Assembly: GCA_903851455.1 (NCBI GenBank)
Contig: CAINOM010000102.1
Span: forward strand, 1-9,932
Source of the DNA: an uncultured Bacteroidota bacterium
Lineage (GTDB): Bacteria; Bacteroidota; Bacteroidia; Chitinophagales; Chitinophagaceae
DNA: 9,932 nt
Direction: 5' to 3'
Shown in pieces: positions 1-7,019 of the stretch (its first letter is position 1; every line of letters starts with the position of its first letter). The notes beneath the pieces are model-generated. The model was not told where the DNA came from. It saw only the letters and a list, made by a program, of their open reading frames with translations, and ran no database searches. The translations under genes and the position numbers were made by a program.

Positions 1-1
1 A

Positions 2-97
2 GTATTAATGCATGATTTTTTTGAAAGTATGGGGCTAACAACAAGAAAACAGGGGAATACTGCCTGGCGAACTGCGAATCGGCCAAAAATCAAGTGA
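2..97 (+). CDS. Possible C-terminal tail of an ORF entering from the left edge
   Basis: A plus-strand frame is open from the window edge to a TGA at 95-97 and encodes about 31 residues. The end is basic and polar, finishing in NRPKIK. I do not recognise a family. An open stretch of this length arises by chance fairly often, so this may not be a gene. If real, it would be the end of a gene converging on the GH20 gene, with 37 bases between the two stop codons. The rest of 1-134 is A-rich on the plus strand and shows nothing else I can support. Confidence 0.2.
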   Translation, partial: VLMHDFFESMGLTTRKQGNTAWRTANRPKIK

Positions 98-134
98 AAA
101 CGTCACAAAAAAGGAAAGCAAATAAGGCTGAATA

Positions 135-1994
135 TTAATTTTCCATCTTTATATCGCTAACAATGCTTCTCTTACCTGATGGCGTGATCGTGATCGTTTT
201 GAGGTGTAAGGTTTTGTGCTCGGGAATGGTAAGTAACAGCGGAGCTTTGTACTCAAGATCCGTTTCACCTGGCGCGTACCCATCCAAGGTGTAATGGATC
301 TTTGCACCAGTGACCGGAGGGACCAGTACGACATTAAACTGGTTACCTGCAAGTGTCGTATCCTCGGCTCCGTAAGCAACAGGCACGCGGAAATCAAAAC
401 CAGCAGCGTCCAGCTTTGCGAGGTGATGAGCCAGGCGCTCCTGCGAAAAATTCCTGAAATCTTTGTTAGCCGCAGGCGTCCACCCCACCTCTGCAAGCGC
501 CATCATACGTGGCAGCAGCATGTACTCCGCTTTCTCGGGTGTTGCGATGTATTCAGTCCACAGATTGGCCTGCACACCGATAACGTGCTTTTGCTGCTCA
601 GCGCTTAACACCGCCGGTACTGGTTCGTATGCGTAGGTTTTGGCAAGTGGTGCGTTGCCGCCTATGGACAATGGTTCCTGCGGTGATTTGCTCTGCGCAT
701 GATCGAAATAAAGTCCTCCACTGCCGGGAGTCATGATGACGTCGTGGCCTAATTGTGCAGCGGCGATGCCGCCACCCTCTCCGCGCCAGCTCATTACAGT
801 GGCGTGCGGTGCAAGCCCGCCCTCCAATATCTCATCCCAACCGATGATCGTGCGCCCCTGGGAGTTAACATATTTTTCGATGCGGCCAACGAAATAACTT
901 TGCAGACCATTTTCATCGTTCAGGCTTTGCTCGCTGATCAGCCTGCGGCAAAAATCAGATTTCTTCCAGGCGATCTTGGGGCATTCGTCACCACCAATGT
1001 GAATGTACTTGCCAGGAAACAGTTCCATTACTTCCAGCAAGATGTTATCGATCATGGTGAATGTTTCATTCGTCGGGCATAGAACATCCTTGGAAACGCC
1101 CCATGTCTCGCCAACCTTGTACGGCTTTTCAGGGTCGCAGCTGAGCGCAGGATAGGCGGCTATGGCTGCCAGTGAATGACCTGGCATCTCGATCTCGGGA
1201 ACGATATTGATGTATCGGTCTTCGGCATAATGGATGACCTCCGCGATCTGCTCCTGGGTGTAAAAACCGCTGTACGGTGTGTTATCGTAAAGATCTGAAT
1301 CACCGCCGGTAGCACGGCCTATCTTGGTTTGTGCGCGCATGCCGCCTATTTCGGTTAGTTTGGGGTATTTTTTGATCTCTATACGCCACCCATGGTCATC
1401 GGTAAGATGCCAGTGAAAATTATTGAGTTTATATTCGGCCATAAGATCAAGGTACTTCTTGATGAAGTCGACATCAAAAAAGTGGCGGGCAACATCAAGA
1501 TGCATGCCGCGATAAGGAAAACGTGGATGATCCTTGATCACCGCACACGGGATGGTGCCATAGCCGGGGTTGCTGGCATGAAGCAGTTGAATCAACGTCT
1601 GCACGCCATAGAACAAACCGGCGCCTCTTCCTTCAAGAAACACCTGATTTTCTGATATCGTGAGCTGGTAGCCTTCCGCGGGCAGCTCGCTCTTGAAATT
1701 CAGCGACAAAGTGATACTATTCTTCAATGAATATTTCTTGCGGTCTACCTGGTTAACATCAAGGACAGTATTCACGTAGCCGCTCTTCTTGAGGTAATTC
1801 GTAAAGAAACGAACAGCCTTGTTGTCGGGCGTATCTACCAGAATTATTGTTTCGGGAGTCAGCTTAAACTCTCCTTTACTTTTAGCTACAGATACTGGTG
1901 CGGGAATAATGCCCAAGTACGGGTCGTTCTGCGCGAATGCACCGGCAGACATCATCATCAGCAGCAACAACAAAAGCTTATGTTTCATGTTCAT
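135..1994 (-). CDS. GH20 beta-N-acetylhexosaminidase, exported
   Basis: Exo-acting hydrolase releasing terminal beta-linked GlcNAc (or GalNAc) by substrate-assisted catalysis. In this operon the likely substrates are the GlcNAc-beta-1,4-GlcNAc core of N-glycans or terminal antennary GlcNAc. The 619-residue product begins with a Sec signal peptide whose core is a Leu/Met run, with probable cleavage after AFA at residue 21, leaving Gln at +1. Next come the GH20b N-terminal domain (about 25-155), the GH20 TIM barrel (about 157-505) and a C-terminal chitobiase-type domain (about 548-615, with the IHYTLDG motif). The catalytic Asp-Glu pair is D336-E337 in HIGGDECP. Conserved HWHLTDDHGWR (194-204), GWDEIL (385-390), MSWRG (401-405) and NLWTE (477-481) provide the substrate pocket. 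The length is normal and the gene is intact. Met3 is an alternative start and would only shorten the signal. It is the last gene of the operon. GH20 is certain; the natural substrate is inferred from neighbours. Confidence 0.97.
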   Translation of the reverse strand: MNMKHKLLLLLLMMMSAGAFAQNDPYLGIIPAPVSVAKSKGEFKLTPETIILVDTPDNKAVRFFTNYLKKSGYVNTVLDVNQVDRKKYSLKNSITLSLNFKSELPAEGYQLTISENQVFLEGRGAGLFYGVQTLIQLLHASNPGYGTIPCAVIKDHPRFPYRGMHLDVARHFFDVDFIKKYLDLMAEYKLNNFHWHLTDDHGWRIEIKKYPKLTEIGGMRAQTKIGRATGGDSDLYDNTPYSGFYTQEQIAEVIHYAEDRYINIVPEIEMPGHSLAAIAAYPALSCDPEKPYKVGETWGVSKDVLCPTNETFTMIDNILLEVMELFPGKYIHIGGDECPKIAWKKSDFCRRLISEQSLNDENGLQSYFVGRIEKYVNSQGRTIIGWDEILEGGLAPHATVMSWRGEGGGIAAAQLGHDVIMTPGSGGLYFDHAQSKSPQEPLSIGGNAPLAKTYAYEPVPAVLSAEQQKHVIGVQANLWTEYIATPEKAEYMLLPRMMALAEVGWTPAANKDFRNFSQERLAHHLAKLDAAGFDFRVPVAYGAEDTTLAGNQFNVVLVPPVTGAKIHYTLDGYAPGETDLEYKAPLLLTIPEHKTLHLKTITITPSGKRSIVSDIKMEN

Positions 1995-1996
1995 TA

Positions 1997-4642
1997 TTAT
2001 TTTGGTTCAATAAATTGCTTATCCACGTTCCACCCTTCAACACATACGATAGGTTTGGCGCCCTTGCGCCGCGGGAAGGATAACGACACCGTCCTTACCT
2101 CGCCCGGCGGAACGGAAATATAGTTATTATTACAGAAAACAGGTAATATGCGCTTTTTTGTTTTTTTGTCAACTAAACTGATGTGATTGAAAAACGCCAG
2201 CGGCGCGCTTATATCGTTTTTAATAGTGACGGAGATAGTGCTGTCGTTCTGGGATGAAGCTATGATCTCTGGTTTTACCTGCGGGTAGGCGGAAAGCCAA
2301 TCGTAGCTGCCGAAAATATCGGGCAGTGCATAAAGGTTGTTATCAAATTTTCCGGTTGCAGAGTCAACAAGCAGAAGGCCGAGAAAAACACCACTACTGA
2401 GTTCGTCCAGCGATGGCGTGCTCGCCCATTCGAATGTAAAGAGCGTTGTAATACTTCCGGGTGGCAGATCGAACGTCCGCAGCATAACATGCACTTCGTC
2501 CTTCTTCCGATAGAAGCGTATCCCGGGCATTATTTTCACTGTATCAAACCCATTGTTTACCGCCACTACCGAGTGGTGTACCTGGTCGTACATGATGTGC
2601 AGTGGCTTGGCGCCTTCGCTCATGCCGTACATGCAGGCGTTGGGATCCAGGTATACATCGTACATCTGCCCCAGCATGGCCGTCCAAGGGTTTTGTGTCT
2701 TCCATTCTATAACTCCGGTGTACCAATCCCACATATGTGATGTGTAACCCTCCATTAAAGAACGATACTGGTTGTAATTGACTAACTGTGCCTTTGCAGC
2801 GAAGTCCTTCACGCCGTTTGGGTGACCATAAACTTCCACCGATGAATCATAACTGCAATACTTGTGGTACTGCCATACCGAATCTATTTGCCATTTGTGG
2901 TTTACCGTGTCATACCAGGGTACTACCATATCTTCTTCAGGGATAAACCGCTGAAGCGACTCGTAGTCGCCAATGCCCACAGAACCTACTTCTGAGTTAA
3001 AGCCATATGAGCGGTGACTCCAGAAAAAAGTATCGGGCTGAATAGTGTAAGGACCATCATGGGCCTGGTAAGACATGCTATCGTCATTAGAGTATTCGAA
3101 GAAAATATGCGTACCGTCCAATGCGGGCAATAAAGAATCGCGGAGCGCCCGCAATACATCCGCCGGGGGCCGGATCTCATTACCGCCGCACCAGATCGCC
3201 AACGAAGGATGATTGCGCAACATTTTGACCTGGTCGGCCATTGTTTCCACCAACTGCCTATGGTTATCCGGATAATTTCTTCGGCCCGTAGTGTCGTCGA
3301 GTTTCAACGGGTCGTACCAGCGGCCATTACAATCTCCCGACACCCAAAAATCCTGCATAACGAGCATGCCGTATTTATCGCACGCGTCATAAAATTCCGG
3401 CCGTTCGGTCATTCCCCCACCCCACACGCGAATGAGATTCAGGTTCATATCGTGATGATAGCGAAGCTCGGCATCATAACGCTCTGGAGAGCAGCGCAAC
3501 ATTTCGTCAGAGAGTATACGATTGCCCCCTTTGATGAATATCTTTTGACCATTCACCTGGACCTCTCGGCTTTGGGTATGTGTATTCCAGACACCTTTTA
3601 TATCCCTGACACCAAACGAAAGCTGCTCCTCATCGGACACGATAGTGTCGTTGACCAGGAAAGTTACTTTTAGCTTATAGAGATTCTGTGGGCCGTAGCC
3701 GTTAGGCCACCAGAGTTTGGGTTCGTGCAATACGTAGTCTGGAAATGAAACTAGTTGTCTGGCACCTGCCGCCAGCTTTACTTTAACTGACATTTTCTCT
3801 CCGGCAAACGAATACATCAAAGTTCCCTGGACGTACCTATTAGAGGCGTTTGCGACTTCGGTAGTTACCTTTATTGTTGCAGTATCCTGTGTAAGGCCCG
3901 GCCAGCGCCTGCCCGGCACTAATGTAACCACGTGCGTATTCGCAATAGCTACCTGCTTTGTCTTACGGATCAACACCTTGTCCCAGATACCGGTGTTACG
4001 ATCGCGCACGGGTTGTATCCAGTCCCAGCCGGCAGCATATTGATTGGTGATGTTGTGCGCTATGGTCCCATCTCCTCCCTGCCCTCCATTCGGGTTACCA
4101 ACCGGATCGGGGGGATAGACTTTCACAGCAAGCCGGTTGCTCCCTGCATGCAGATAGCGCGTGATGTCATATTCCTGCCGCAGATACATGCTTTTGTACC
4201 GATGATCACTTAGCTGGTTTCCGTTCAGACAGGCATCAAAGCTGTTGTTAACCCCTCTGAATTGGAGCCAAACGTGCTCATCCTCCTTTAAAGCAGGCTC
4301 TGAGAAATCTGTTGCAAACCAATAGGTGTAGTAGTCCTTGCCAACATTATAAATGTCAGGGATGCGGTCATTGTTCATCCCGAAAAAAGGATCAGGAATG
4401 AGCTTGTTGTGAAGGAAAGATGCAAGAACAGTACCGGGCACAACTGCGGGCATCCAGGCTTTGAGTGAAAAATTCGTCTTTGAGATATCATTCCCTTCTG
4501 CCGATACGGCTGATGCACGAGCACACCGCCAACCGGTGTTGAGCTCATGTTGCTGTGCGGATAGGCCTAAATGAATACACATCAGGAGAACAGTTAAAGC
4601 CGCTCTTTTGCTGCATATCGTATAGGTATGTCTCCATTCCAT
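1997..4642 (-). CDS. GH2 beta-mannosidase, mannosylglycoprotein endo-beta-mannosidase-like
   Basis: Cleaves beta-mannosidic bonds, most likely Man-beta-1,4-GlcNAc of the N-glycan core. The 881-residue protein has a Sec signal with an unusually long N-region (hydrophobic about 14-28, cleavage near LSA-Q at 29/30). A GH2 sugar-binding domain (about 32-228), an immunoglobulin-like domain (about 230-347), the TIM barrel (about 350-690) and C-terminal beta domains follow. Acid/base E489 lies in WCGGNEIRPP and the probable nucleophile is E551 in FNSEVGSVG. KGGNRILSDEML (371-382), RVWGGGMTERPEFYDACD (405-422) and GVIEWKTQNPW (643-653) resemble the plant endo-beta-mannosidase and exo-beta-glucosaminidase branch of GH2 rather than classical exo-beta-mannosidases. 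The acid/base segment has the GGNE form, which favours mannosidase over glucosaminidase. The start ATG overlaps the GH92 stop (TAATG), implying coupled translation. GH2 is certain; endo versus exo action is inferred from motifs recalled from memory. Confidence 0.93.
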   Translation of the reverse strand: MEWRHTYTICSKRAALTVLLMCIHLGLSAQQHELNTGWRCARASAVSAEGNDISKTNFSLKAWMPAVVPGTVLASFLHNKLIPDPFFGMNNDRIPDIYNVGKDYYTYWFATDFSEPALKEDEHVWLQFRGVNNSFDACLNGNQLSDHRYKSMYLRQEYDITRYLHAGSNRLAVKVYPPDPVGNPNGGQGGDGTIAHNITNQYAAGWDWIQPVRDRNTGIWDKVLIRKTKQVAIANTHVVTLVPGRRWPGLTQDTATIKVTTEVANASNRYVQGTLMYSFAGEKMSVKVKLAAGARQLVSFPDYVLHEPKLWWPNGYGPQNLYKLKVTFLVNDTIVSDEEQLSFGVRDIKGVWNTHTQSREVQVNGQKIFIKGGNRILSDEMLRCSPERYDAELRYHHDMNLNLIRVWGGGMTERPEFYDACDKYGMLVMQDFWVSGDCNGRWYDPLKLDDTTGRRNYPDNHRQLVETMADQVKMLRNHPSLAIWCGGNEIRPPADVLRALRDSLLPALDGTHIFFEYSNDDSMSYQAHDGPYTIQPDTFFWSHRSYGFNSEVGSVGIGDYESLQRFIPEEDMVVPWYDTVNHKWQIDSVWQYHKYCSYDSSVEVYGHPNGVKDFAAKAQLVNYNQYRSLMEGYTSHMWDWYTGVIEWKTQNPWTAMLGQMYDVYLDPNACMYGMSEGAKPLHIMYDQVHHSVVAVNNGFDTVKIMPGIRFYRKKDEVHVMLRTFDLPPGSITTLFTFEWASTPSLDELSSGVFLGLLLVDSATGKFDNNLYALPDIFGSYDWLSAYPQVKPEIIASSQNDSTISVTIKNDISAPLAFFNHISLVDKKTKKRILPVFCNNNYISVPPGEVRTVSLSFPRRKGAKPIVCVEGWNVDKQFIEPK

Positions 4643-6882
4643 TAATTATTCGCCGAAGACGGCCAGTCTTTGGTATCCACACCCCACTTCTTGTTTGGCT
4701 GCGCACCCATTACGAACTCAAGCGTGCCGCCTTTCAGCAGGGTGGCGTGGTCTATATATGTTTTGCTGTAAGCAGTTCCGTTAAGCGTTACACTTTGTAT
4801 ATAGGGGTGATTTTTACCTGCATTCTTTGCCTTGATCGAAAACTGTTTTCCGGAAGGCAACTTAATAGCCACATCATCGAACATAGGACTGCCGAAGACA
4901 TACTCACCATTTGCCGGATTGGCCGGATACATACCCATCATGCTCCATACCGCCCAGGCACTCATCTGCCCGCAATCTTCATTACCTGCATAACCATCGG
5001 GCGCGTCGTGATACATAGAGTCAACTATCATCCGCACTTTTTCCTGGGTTTTCCAGGGCGCGCCAACGAACGTGTACATATAGGCGATATGATGGCTTGG
5101 CTCATTGCCGTGGGCATACTGGCCTATAAGTCCGCTCACATCAGGCGGTGCACTTTCGCCCTTCACACCCGAAGAAACTGTGAATAATGAATCCAACTTC
5201 TGAATGAATTTATCATAGCTGCCGAACTCCTTTGCAAGCCCCCTGACGTCGTGCGGCACAAAGAAAGTGTACTGCCATGCATTACCTTCTTCATACATCG
5301 ATTTTGCTTCCGTTGAGGTAAGGTAAGGATCGAACGGCACAACCCAGCTGCCATCCGCATTTTTACCACGGATGAAGCCGGTCGATTTATCGAACAGCTT
5401 TTTGTAGGCCTGGGACCTGGTCATGAACATTTCATAGTCCTTTTCGTGACCCAACTTCTTTGCCACCTGGGCGATGCACCAGTCATCGTAGGCATACTCA
5501 AGTGTTATAGTCACGCTATAGCCCTCTTTATCCTGCGGCAGGTAGCCGTATTTTATATAATCCTGTGTGCCCCTAACGGTCTGGTTCGCACTTTTTTTCA
5601 TGGCCGCATACACTCTTTCCGGGTCGAGGCCCGGAGTGTTTTTCAATACCGCATCGGCAAGCACGGGCACCGCATGATAACCGCTCATGCAATTCGTTTC
5701 GTAAGTGCTGAGATCCCAAACGGGCAGCAGTCCGTTCTCGTCGCTGAATGCGAGCATGCTGTTGAGCATATCTATATTACGCTCAGGCTGCGTAAGTGTA
5801 AATAAAGGGTTGAGCCCGCGGAACGTATCCCACAGAGAGAACACCGTATAACGCTGACCCTTCTTCATTTTACGTACCTGCTCCTTTGCGTTTTTATATT
5901 GGCCGTCGGCATCAGAATACAGTACAGGCGCCATACAGGTATGATACAAAGCACTGTAAAATATGCGCTTCAGCCTATCATCGCCCGACTGCACAGTTAT
6001 TTTGCTAAACTCCTGTTCCCATTTCTTGGTAGCGTCATTGATAACACCTACAAAATCCCAATCGTCTATTTCATTCAGTGCCTGCACGGCTTTATCTGCA
6101 CTGACCGAAGAGAGAGCTACTTTCATAAGCAATGACCGAGCAAAAAGGTCCTTGAATTCCAGTTCGGCGTTATACACATCGCCGTCCTCATCGTTTTCAG
6201 CGATTTCCTTGTGCGTACTGTGATCGTAAATATGCAGCGCTTTTACAGGAACAGAGGTCCGCACGGCAAAATAAACCCGCTGCTCTTTAGCCCAGCCTGT
6301 GGAATAGCGGTAGCCCATAAACGTCGAATCATCCAGCTTATAAAAACGTGATTGGGTAGTGCTATCGTAGTTGATGGCAAATGCGAGATTGAAGCGCAGC
6401 ACCGGCCTGCTGCCTACCGGGAAGGTATATTGATGAAAACCGCAATGCTCCGTGGCTGTAAAGGCAGCCTTAATGCCATTGTTTAGTTGCACGCTGTAAT
6501 AACCCGGCCATTTATCTTCCGACTTATGATTGAAGCGTGCCCGGAAATGGGATGCAGAGTCGGGAATCAAATTCGTGTTAGGCATCACTGAAATGTCGCA
6601 CCAATCGCCGCAACCCGTGCCGCTTAGATGCATGTGGCTGAACCCGGCGATCGTGGAATCGCCATAATTATAGCCACTGCACCAGTCCCAGCCCTCTGTG
6701 CCATTGTCGGGGCTTAGCTGCACCATGCCGAAGGGCACCGTTGCCCCGGGATAAGTATGGCCATGCCCGCCTGTACCAACTGTTGGGTCGGCATAACGAA
6801 TGAGGTGCTGGGCGAACAGGCCGGAACACATGAATAATAACGCTGCACCCAGGAAAACTGACTTTCTTGTAAGAATGATCAT
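4642..6882 (-). CDS. GH92 exo-alpha-mannosidase, exported
   Basis: Calcium-dependent inverting alpha-mannosidase family that trims mannose from the non-reducing ends of N-glycans or fungal mannan. The 746-residue product has a Sec signal (hydrophobic 9-23, cleavage near LFA-Q at 24/25). The Cys in LFMCS is not in a proper lipobox, so a periplasmic soluble enzyme is more likely than a lipoprotein. The N-terminal beta domain carries family hallmarks: DPTVGTGGHGHTYPGA (32-47), PFGMVQLSPD (50-59), GWDWCSGY (64-71) and GFSHMHLSGTG (80-90). The (alpha/alpha)6 catalytic domain (about 285-725) contains SLWDTFRG (349-356), EGNAWQYTFFVPHD (532-545), HGNEPSHH (591-598) and GNEDCGQMSAW (633-643), where the catalytic and metal-binding residues of GH92 reside. 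Length is typical and nothing is missing. It is the first gene of the operon, divergent from the GH125 gene. Linkage preference (alpha-1,2, -1,3 or -1,6) cannot be read safely from the sequence alone. Confidence 0.97.
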   Translation of the reverse strand: MIILTRKSVFLGAALLFMCSGLFAQHLIRYADPTVGTGGHGHTYPGATVPFGMVQLSPDNGTEGWDWCSGYNYGDSTIAGFSHMHLSGTGCGDWCDISVMPNTNLIPDSASHFRARFNHKSEDKWPGYYSVQLNNGIKAAFTATEHCGFHQYTFPVGSRPVLRFNLAFAINYDSTTQSRFYKLDDSTFMGYRYSTGWAKEQRVYFAVRTSVPVKALHIYDHSTHKEIAENDEDGDVYNAELEFKDLFARSLLMKVALSSVSADKAVQALNEIDDWDFVGVINDATKKWEQEFSKITVQSGDDRLKRIFYSALYHTCMAPVLYSDADGQYKNAKEQVRKMKKGQRYTVFSLWDTFRGLNPLFTLTQPERNIDMLNSMLAFSDENGLLPVWDLSTYETNCMSGYHAVPVLADAVLKNTPGLDPERVYAAMKKSANQTVRGTQDYIKYGYLPQDKEGYSVTITLEYAYDDWCIAQVAKKLGHEKDYEMFMTRSQAYKKLFDKSTGFIRGKNADGSWVVPFDPYLTSTEAKSMYEEGNAWQYTFFVPHDVRGLAKEFGSYDKFIQKLDSLFTVSSGVKGESAPPDVSGLIGQYAHGNEPSHHIAYMYTFVGAPWKTQEKVRMIVDSMYHDAPDGYAGNEDCGQMSAWAVWSMMGMYPANPANGEYVFGSPMFDDVAIKLPSGKQFSIKAKNAGKNHPYIQSVTLNGTAYSKTYIDHATLLKGGTLEFVMGAQPNKKWGVDTKDWPSSANN

Positions 6883-7019
6883 CTTATACTGCTGTATTAA
6901 ATATATTAGCTTGTCTATGGAGCAATAAAAGTAAGTTTTTTCTTTTATAGCCGCCTAGCCTACCTAAATCGAGTTTAAATGAATAGATTTACAGAGTTAG
7001 ACTTTACAACTATTTACTT
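6883..7019. promoter_or_regulatory. Divergent promoter region between the GH92 operon and GH125
   Basis: This 137-base AT-rich gap separates two divergent glycan-hydrolase transcription units, so promoters for both must sit here unless transcription enters from elsewhere. Near matches (7 of 8) to the Bacteroidota -7 box TAnnTTTG are TAGATTTA at 6984-6991 on the plus strand and TACTTTTA at 6933-6926 on the minus strand. Neither has a clear TTTG -33 element at the right distance, so individual promoters are not established. No Shine-Dalgarno-like sequence precedes either start, as is usual in this phylum. A 7-bp inverted repeat lies inside and overlaps the minus-strand -7 candidate. Confidence 0.45.
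6925..6948. repeat. Perfect 7-bp inverted repeat, candidate operator
   Basis: ATAAAAG at 6925-6931 and its exact reverse complement CTTTTAT at 6942-6948 are separated by 10 bases, giving arm centres 17 bases apart. It sits within the divergent promoter region, where one bound regulator could control both the operon and GH125. The arms are AT-rich, so chance occurrence is plausible. A hairpin terminator is less likely because the stem is weak. Confidence 0.3.

Larger units (their letters stand above)
135..6882 (-). other. Putative three-gene N-glycan-degrading operon (GH92-GH2-GH20)
   Basis: Three minus-strand hydrolase genes lie with essentially no intergenic space. The GH92 stop and GH2 start share one base in a TAATG arrangement at 4640-4644, and only two bases separate the GH2 stop from the GH20 start. 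This spacing indicates one transcript and probable translational coupling. The gene order follows the degradation order of an N-glycan from the outside in: alpha-mannose, then the beta-mannosyl core bond, then GlcNAc. Any promoter must lie in 6883-7019. I saw no convincing terminator after the last gene. Confidence 0.85.

Noticed and set aside
84..106. Possible terminator for the GH20 operon: GTGA/TCAC stem with a T run on the minus strand
   Set aside because: The stem has only 4 base pairs with a 5-base loop, and the T run is short and displaced from the stem. It is too weak to call.
3209..3673. A 154-codon plus-strand ORF opposite the GH2 gene
   Set aside because: It lies wholly antisense to a well-supported catalytic region, and its translation shows no family motif. 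It is a shadow of the codon pattern of the real gene.
4555..5187. A 210-codon plus-strand ORF spanning the GH2/GH92 junction
   Set aside because: It is antisense to conserved GH92 segments and the GH2 signal peptide, and has no recognisable domain or plausible composition. It is treated as chance.
6820..6882. Lipoprotein signal in GH92 (Cys in the signal peptide)
   Set aside because: The residues before the Cys are LFM, which do not fit the lipobox requirement for Gly, Ala or Ser at -1. An LFA-Q signal peptidase I site follows.
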